Shown piece by piece: positions 56,835-64,000 of a stretch of DNA of 64,000 nt. The translations under genes were made by a program, and so were the position numbers. Within the stretch, counting starts at the first letter, position 1; every line of letters starts with the position of its first letter. The notes under the pieces are model-generated. The model searched no databases. It worked only from the letters and a program-made list of their open reading frames with translations, and was not told where the DNA came from. Location of the stretch: assembly GCA_013396995.1 (NCBI GenBank), contig VWZP01009168.1, forward strand, positions 62,001 through 126,000. Reading direction: 5' to 3'. The stretch comes from Dicaeum eximium. Taxonomy: Eukaryota; Chordata; Aves; Passeriformes; Dicaeidae.

Positions 56835-59800
56835 TCATCTTCCTTCCCTTATAAAAAAATCACAACTTCATACAACACATTCCTATAAAAGCTCTGAATA
56901 AAGCAGAATTTTCTTGGTACATTCAGGAGTGTTGATGTGTTGGTATCAGACTACTCCTGGTTCCTGTTTTCTCTTGAATTGCAGACCACTTAACTTAAAA
57001 TGATCAATTGCTCATACTGATTTAACACTCCTTAGAATCATTTTATCACAGACTTATTACACAAATTTGGGCACTTTTTTGACTGGCACTTGTTGAAGTT
57101 TTTACCCAAATTAAAATCAAACTCTGTGGAAGTAAAATAGCTTCTAGTATGTTCTTAGTTTAGGTTACAATAAGCTCCTGTTAGATCTGGATTTGAAACT
57201 GCATTCCCAGTTTACTGATACAGCCCACTGTTGTTTGTGCTTCATTGGCTCTTTTGGTAGGAATCTTCTTTAAGTTGTCTTGGATCATTGCTTTTTTTCC
57301 TCCTGACTTGAGTCATCAGCACAAAAGCTGGAGTTGATTCAGCTTCTCAATTCTTACCTGGCTGCTTAAATCCTGTTGGCCTGCTTTAATGTTCACTTAT
57401 GTGTGCTTTGCTGGCAATGTAAAAACTTGAATGACTTCGACCAAACGCTTGTTCCTTTTCTGATGCCTTTTTTGTTCTTTTATGCTGAGTATATTGCAAA
57501 TACCTCTGCCCTGGTTCCAGGTGGCAGGCCCAGACAATCAATCTATGTTTATTTGTGCTCAGCAAACTTCAAGAACTGTTCTTTCCCTGGTTCTGTGGCT
57601 GCAGGAAAGTATTTGACCAGCGCAGCCTCTGAGCTGAGCTGACCACGCACTTGGGTATCGTGACTCCCACGCTTTCTCCTAGGCTATTTCATTATTCAGC
57701 ATCGCTGTTAACATCTTCCCTGTGAATCATTGTGCCCGTGATTCTGATGTATTGGAAGATGTAAAATGGTGTGAGATAGGAATGTGCTCAGGATTCTTTT
57801 TTCCCCCCTCTCCAACATGATCACTCTTACGTATTCATACCGCTGTTTTACATTTCTGTTTCAAATTTATCGCCTTCTTTGCTCTGCATTTATTCCCTCC
57901 CACACTTAAAAATCCTTCAAATCACTCCTGTCTTTTTCTTTCCCACAGCAGTGCCAATCATCCTGTCCTGTTAACATTCCCACAGACATCTTGGAGCTTG
58001 TTCTTCAATGACAGGAGTTATTCACTTCCTATGCCACCGTCATCTTTTCTCTCTTTCTCTCTTTAAATTGTGCTGAGGTGTTATGAAGTGACATAATTAC
58101 TTGTGTTTCTTTACCTGGAAGTATTCTGCTGCTGAAACTTGGGAATGGAGTGGCTTTTTCCAAATGCTAATTATGTTACCTTACCTGGGTTGTTGGTCCT
58201 GGTCAGCTTTTGGTCCCAGTCTTGATCTTTCATGCTTTGAGGACTTTGAGCCGTGGGTGCATTTGTGAGTGCTGACCTGCTGCATGAGTTGTCACGGGTC
58301 ATGCGTGGGTTGTCGTGAATATTAAAGATAAAATTGCTGCTAATAATACAATTCAATAGGAGATATTCACAGCCTTCCCATGGGTTGGTATTTCCGCTGC
58401 TGGCACTGAAGGGAGTGTTCTCCTCTTCTGCACTCTGTTCAGCACCAATCCTGCCTTCTCTGCATTAGCAATTTTCTGTTTAAAATTATTTATTATATGT
58501 GATCCCCCATTCATTTATCTGAAATAAACCATACTAGACAAAGATCTATTAAAAATTCTCTTCAAAAAGAGTCAAACTTTAAACTTCTGGTGCTTTACTT
58601 TAGCATTCAGGTGTACAGTTTGCAATGATCTCTTTCAAAACACCTTCCAAACATCTGTTGAATTTGTGCAGGCTTGTACTTGCCTACCACATTTCTGCCT
58701 GTATTTAAAAAAGCTGTATTTATGTTTGTCCAGTCATGGGGTTTTATGAGTTGGTGACACAACCCCAGGTTGATGAAATCTAAGGTTGTCCTAACCCCCT
58801 GCTTTTGATTTGAGGTGAAAGTTGCAGATGTTTTTTATTAGAATTTGTAAACAATGCACTAAAGCAAGAAAGCACTCAAATAATGAGATTTCAAAATTAA
58901 TTTAAGACACAAGGTTAAATGGTTAGAAAACTTTATTCTGCAAAAACAGGATGTAGAGGGAACACAGGAGTCTTTTTTTCTAGTTCAGCCACTTTGAGTG
59001 GCTTTCCAGATTGCAGCAGATTCTGCACATTGATAAATGGAGGTCTGAGATAGTGGAAAGAAAGGCGCTTGGGTTTGCTGCTCTGTTATCTGCCATTTTG
59101 AAGGCTGAAATCTCTGTCTGGGATCTGTTTGTTCTTTTCCTTTGGATTTAAAACTGCATGGACTTCAGGCCACTTTTATTTATGTAAGTTCTGCAGTGTT
59201 CTGTTACTTAACAAATTGTTGTTATAAATACCAGTGACTCTGGCTTCCCATTCACCAAAGGAAGTAAGACTTCAATTCCAGACAAAGCAAATTCTGTACA
59301 ACTGAATTCTCTGTCATTATTACATGTAAAGAATTATGGATAGAAAATTATTGCATATTAAAAAAATATTCTATTGGTTGCAGCATGCAGCTGTTCTGTG
59401 GATTATACAGTCACTGTTTGAGAATAAAGACTTTTAAACAATAGAAATAATACCTCTGGATTCTTTTCCTGCCTTTTAAAATTTTGTTTTGAAAAACTAT
59501 TCTTTTCATCACCTTTTTCTCTAGAAGTACTGCTAAAATAATTCTTAACCTGTAATTCTGCCTATGTTTTAGAGTCAGAGGAGCTGCTATTGATTTTGAG
59601 CATTAAGCTTGCATAAATGTTTTACTTCAGAAATTTGTATAGTAGTAAATAATCCAGCAAAAATAATTATTTTGTGTTTATCTTGATAAACGGAAGAATT
59701 TAATTAGCAAATTGAAATACAACAGTTGTTGTAGCTGAGGAATGGCTCTAAGGCATTAGAGGAAAAGTCAAAGATGTGGGCCATTAAAATTTAAATAATT

Positions 59801-59934
59801 TTTTCTAGACTTAAATTGATGTTTAAAAAATCGTAGCAGTACCTTGGAGATTTTTGATGGCATGATTTTCTACTTGGTAACTACTCTGTCTTCCAGAAAA
59901 GCTTTTGTAATCTATGTACTTTCAAAATGCTGCA

Positions 59935-60032
59935 TGCCTGGAAATAGCCAAGGTCAATTCGACAGATTGCTCATTGCAGGGGGGTTAGACTAGATGACCT
60001 TTAAAGGTCCCTCCTATGATCCTGTGATATTT
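59935..60032 (+). repeat. CR1 LINE 3' terminus, short
   Basis: GGGGGGTTAGACTAGATGAC, CTTTAAAGGTCCCTCCTATG and ATCCTGTGATATTT match the last roughly 70 bases of CR1 on the + strand. Confidence 0.8.
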
Positions 60033-63000
60033 AGTAACTTTTGAACATTTATTTTACAGCTTTGTAGCTAACTCTACGTCTAAGTGGATGTTAATATAGA
60101 AACCTGCCTGTCTGTCATCCACCTTTCCTTTACAGAAACAAGGCAGCAAGTTGGGACTGTCTTTAGGGATGCCAGAATATGTGTCTTTATCAGTGAGTGT
60201 GGGTTTGTGTTGCTGCCAGGGTGGGCTCAGTTTAAGCCCCTGTGGCTGCACAGTGCCCCTGGTCTGTGACCACTGCTCTCCCTTGGCTCGTAGCCTTGGC
60301 TGACTGATGGGAGTCTTCTGGTGCTTAGCAAGGGGCTTTTTATGTGCAGATTTTATATATTATGTCCATCACTGCAGTGAATGTGATGCCTTGAAGGCTT
60401 CAGTGGGCTTCTTTTAGTACAGTCTAACATAGCAGACTGCCCTTAGACAATCTGCAACTTGATAGAGGAATTGTTTTATTGGGAAATTGGTTCTTTTTAA
60501 AATGTGATCACTGTATATGGCCTAGTCCGAGTCCCTTCAGAAATTTGGCTGCATTGTCAATGTATGTAAAATACTTCGTAAATGGCAACCAGACGTTGCC
60601 ATGACATTTTAAGGTTTACAAGGACATCAACAGAACAGGAAATAGTAACTCTTTCAGTTTTTTCAGTCCAAAAGATAAAACACTGTTCTTTGTTCAAGTT
60701 GTAATTCAATTACCTTCAAGGAATGTTTCTTGGTCCGTGACTGTCTTCAGCTGCCTCCATGTGTCACAGAAACACAAAGATACTTGAGACCTGCTGAGAT
60801 TTGTTCCTGGTCTAAATGACTGCATCAGCTGCAGGGCTTATCCTCGCCTGAGAAGGGGTTGCTATCACTGGATATCATCCAATGTTAGAACTCTCTTTAG
60901 CACACTTTTAAGTGCTAATTTAAAGAGTTGTGACCTCCTGTGTTACATACATTTTGGGGCATGAATTTCTTCTTGTTCAGGTTGATGAAACCAGGGCCAT
61001 GGAATGAAACAAAGCAGTTCCAAGTGATCCTTTGAGCAAGTGGTACAGCCAAGGTGCCTCTTGCTATGTGTTGTAATATCTGAGCCTAAATTGAGCTCTG
61101 TGCCCTGGGAAAATTGCAATGTAGTTGGTGGGATCTCAAATGAACCAAAGTAAGATTTTGCTTGTCTATCTCAAGTCGAAAGATGAATATGAAGTTATGA
61201 CTGTAAAATCTCAGTTTGTGACTAAAATGCATAGATACTACTTTAAAAATTCATAATAAATTGCAAATTAATACTTAAATTTTTGTTGTCTTTTCAACAA
61301 CGAGGAAGCAATCAGCTTTGTACAATAAGCTCTGCTTGCTGCAAGGAAAAAGAAACTGTTGAAACAAATTCATATTTTATGGTAAACATTAGTATGGAAC
61401 ACCTCACATCAAAGGGCACAAGGTGGAGAGGACTGGAGCTTTTTAGTCAGACACTTTTTCCTCCTTAACTGAAATACTGTGCACTGTATAAAAAATTAGG
61501 CTATTGGATTAACTCTTAATGGTTGAAATTTTTGAGTGCTTCAGTGCCAGCACTCTCCATTCATAGCTTATTCACATTATTTTAATTTAAGTGACTAAAG
61601 AGAAAATTAAGTGGTCTATAGCTATGTGATAAGCTTTTAATTGGAGTTGTATCCATAACTTCCATGAATTGATTCATGTAACCAGAATGGAATATTACTG
61701 TGAAATTGTGTTAACAGAGTGCAAAAATAATTAGCAAATTAAAGTTAAGTATAAATAAATATTCACCAATAAATACTCTCAGATAATTTGATGAGCTTAC
61801 TTGTGAAGAAATACAAACATAACTAAGTATGCATTGTATGGTGATGAGGTGAAGGCAGCTGTGATAAGGTTGTGAGCAAAATTCAGAGTGGAATTGACTG
61901 GGGCACAAGTGGTCATGGTTAGGAATGCAGAACTGAGTAGCAGGTAAAGTCATCGTGAGCTAACAGATAATTTTAACTACCATTTCTGTTCAAGACTTCC
62001 CTCATTTGGATGATTAAATCTGTCTTGGACAAAGTGATAGATGGACTGGGCTACAGAGCACAACTCACATCAGATTATCAGGACTACATCTGTATATCTG
62101 GACATGCACAATCAAAGGCAGTTGCTGTGGGACTGAAGTTATCACTTCACACAAGTTTTACTTTACAGTTTCTGAGATCCAGTGATTATATGGGTTTTTG
62201 ACCCTTGCAATTGGAATGTTTTAATACAATTTAAAAAAAAATATTAAAGAGATCCATTAGGATCTAGGAAGTATCTTTGATTGATAAAGCATGGCTGGGA
62301 CTGGAGGCAACTGAAAGATCTCAAACATGGCCAACAATACCAGCACAGGTTTGGACTGTTGTATGCTATTGGGTCTCAAAACCAAGCTTAGAGTATTCCT
62401 GACAGACTTAGTTACCTGCAGTAACTGCAGGTATAGTTTAGGAATCAGTTCTAGGTCCCAAATGTGTGTAGCCACTTATTGTGAAATCTACAGAAAATTA
62501 ACCAGCATATTCCCAAAGTTAATCAAGTTCATAAGCTGGGTTTGCATAGGTGTGATGCAACCAGAAGATTATAAGAAGCTATGAATGAATAAAAAAAAGA
62601 AAGTCTTGTTTCCCAAGAAACTTCACAGAACTTCATAGAAACACTTATTTCTGCTTTCTTCAGTTTTGACAGGGGCTTCTGATTAAAACTGAATTACTTA
62701 AAGTAAAATGAGCAAAAAGAAAAAAAACAAACCAACCAAGCAAACAACCTACAAATAAGCCCTATTCTAAAGTAACAGCTGAACTTGCTGTAGGTTAGTT
62801 GGACCCAATATTTGGGTTCTCCCCCTTCTGCCTCTGGCTTTCCTAAATGTTTTTTCCTGTTCTGCTTTCCTATCAAAATAGAATGAGTTGGAATTTTTGT
62901 ATGGAAATGTTCTACTGCTGGAAGATGCTTTGGTTTGGGGAATATCATACATTTGGTAAATCATTTGGTTCATTGTTTGAAGCTCCATGTTTCAGAAGGA

Positions 63001-64000
63001 AGCTGACTGTTTAAATATAGATCAGTTGCTTTGAAATAAGATCAATTTTCTGTCACTCACTTGTACTTTAATGTATTTGCTATTTAATTATTGTCAATTT
63101 AATATTGACAATGCAGTGTCAAGCTCTTTTATATTAGAGAGTAGACCAACATTATAAAACAACTACATGGTTTGGAACTGTTTTAAATACTCACCTTCTG
63201 AAACCACACTGATACCTCATAAATGAAATGCCTGTATAGGAGCTAGTTCTGCTTCAATTTTTAAATAGTTTTATTTTTGTTGATGTCTCTTTAGAGCTGT
63301 ATCACACTTAATAAAAAATATGGAGATACTGAATCAACTGAGAATTCAAAACATAGGAATAGAACTGGTTCTGGTCCTTTCCTGGGCTGGGTCAATGGAA
63401 GACTGTTTCTTCAGTTCTAGTTAGGAAAATAATTGTGAGTTTTAGGAAGAGGAAAAAGGGGAAACTGAATCTGATCGGTCTTCAGTTAAGATACAGGCTC
63501 TGAAATGGCCCATTGTAGTCTCTTTCTTCTGTTTGTGAAATCAGACTTGTAAGGAGAAACTAGGATAAATCCATTTTATAAATACATTATAAGTGCACTA
63601 ATATCTTAGAAGTACTCAGATTTTTTTTTTTCCTGGTCATCATGTTAATACTCTAGGGAAAAAAAAACTTCCTTAACAATATTCTTACTTCAATTTAGAG
63701 TCATTGGAATCTTTATACCTGGCTTTTAGGTCTCATTATATCTAATCTCCATCTGTCTTTCAAACATAAATAAAAAAATAATAGCAGAGGATTTATCAAA
63801 ATAGACAATAGTGTCACCTGTAATGAAGACAAGAAGTAATATTTGTATATGGCAAATTTTAATATCAACACCTTTTTTTTTGTCTGCAGTTTCATCTGGG
63901 AATTAACAGAAGACACTGTTTGTTTTAAAGTGTTGCAGCAAAATAAATCCCACTCTATAATGTCAGGGTAACATAGCAATTACGTAAGAAATCTATTATT
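60033..64000. other. RCAN2 intron, nothing recognised
   Basis: AT-rich intronic sequence up to the window edge, without clear repeats, RNA genes or exons. Frames such as 63713 to 63979 on the - strand are chance. Confidence 0.6.

Larger units (their letters stand above)
35857..64000 (+). other. RCAN2: RCAN2 second intron (open at window end)
   Basis: No sequence resembling the next RCAN exon (EKFEGLFRTYDD...) or the short-isoform first exon (MDCDVSTLVACVVDVEVF) was found between 35857 and the window end. The stretch is therefore intron of at least 28 kb, in line with the large RCAN2 introns of other vertebrates. It holds the CR1 and LTR insertions listed separately. Outside those, the following are AT-rich with nothing recognised: 36571 to 40179, 42561 to 48274, 49976 to 51895 and 60033 to 64000. 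Confidence 0.7.

Noticed and set aside
1..64000. Bacterial-type features (operons, CRISPR arrays, attachment sites) and tRNA or rRNA genes
   Set aside because: The DNA is vertebrate; no direct-repeat arrays or cloverleaf-forming tRNA sequence were seen by eye. A tRNAscan run would be needed to exclude a small tRNA gene fully.

Overview
The window is vertebrate nuclear DNA, almost certainly from a bird. Three things point there: repeated avian-type CR1 LINE 3' ends (ending in CATTCTATGATTCTGTG-like sequence), the gene order CYP39A1 then RCAN2 on one strand (the order known at human 6p12), and small introns of 0.7 to 3 kb. Only CYP39A1 and RCAN2 can be supported as genes, both on the + strand. 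The LTR types look passerine-like, but that is a weak inference from memory.

1 to 14038: the last ten coding exons of CYP39A1, the oxysterol (24-hydroxycholesterol) 7-alpha-hydroxylase P450. All splice phases close into one 354-residue fragment carrying the ExxR motif, the haem-cysteine loop and the natural stop. About 115 N-terminal residues lie upstream of the window. The 3' UTR ends near 14830 after an AATAAA.

14.8 to 27.2 kb: intergenic DNA with CR1 copies in both orientations, a fossil CR1 reverse-transcriptase piece, a MIR-type SINE (17.8 kb) and two old amniote repeat remnants (17.1 and 21.6 kb). No gene was recognised.

27.2 to 28.4 kb: a pyrimidine-rich tract, then a C-rich block, then a CpG island with twin inverted CCAAT boxes, GC boxes and a CAG|GTAAGG donor. 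This is the likely RCAN2 promoter and non-coding first exon. A CR1 copy abuts its downstream edge.

28 to 64 kb: RCAN2. Its only coding exon here (35632 to 35856, 75 codons) is the alternative N-terminal exon of the long calcipressin-2 isoform. The shared calcineurin-binding exons lie beyond 64 kb, so 35857 to 64000 is intron. That intron holds nine further CR1 fragments and a nested cluster at 54.2 to 56.8 kb: a very small (144 bp) LTR-like element with a perfect 6-bp target duplication, and a 1.53-kb solo LTR with a 5-bp duplication inserted into a fossil CR1 reverse-transcriptase segment.

The two genes are neighbours by conserved synteny, not members of one pathway: CYP39A1 acts in bile-acid and oxysterol catabolism in the ER, RCAN2 in calcineurin signalling. 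No new functional system was found. The most interesting features are the two LTR elements and their nesting, the ancient repeats, and the promoter architecture.
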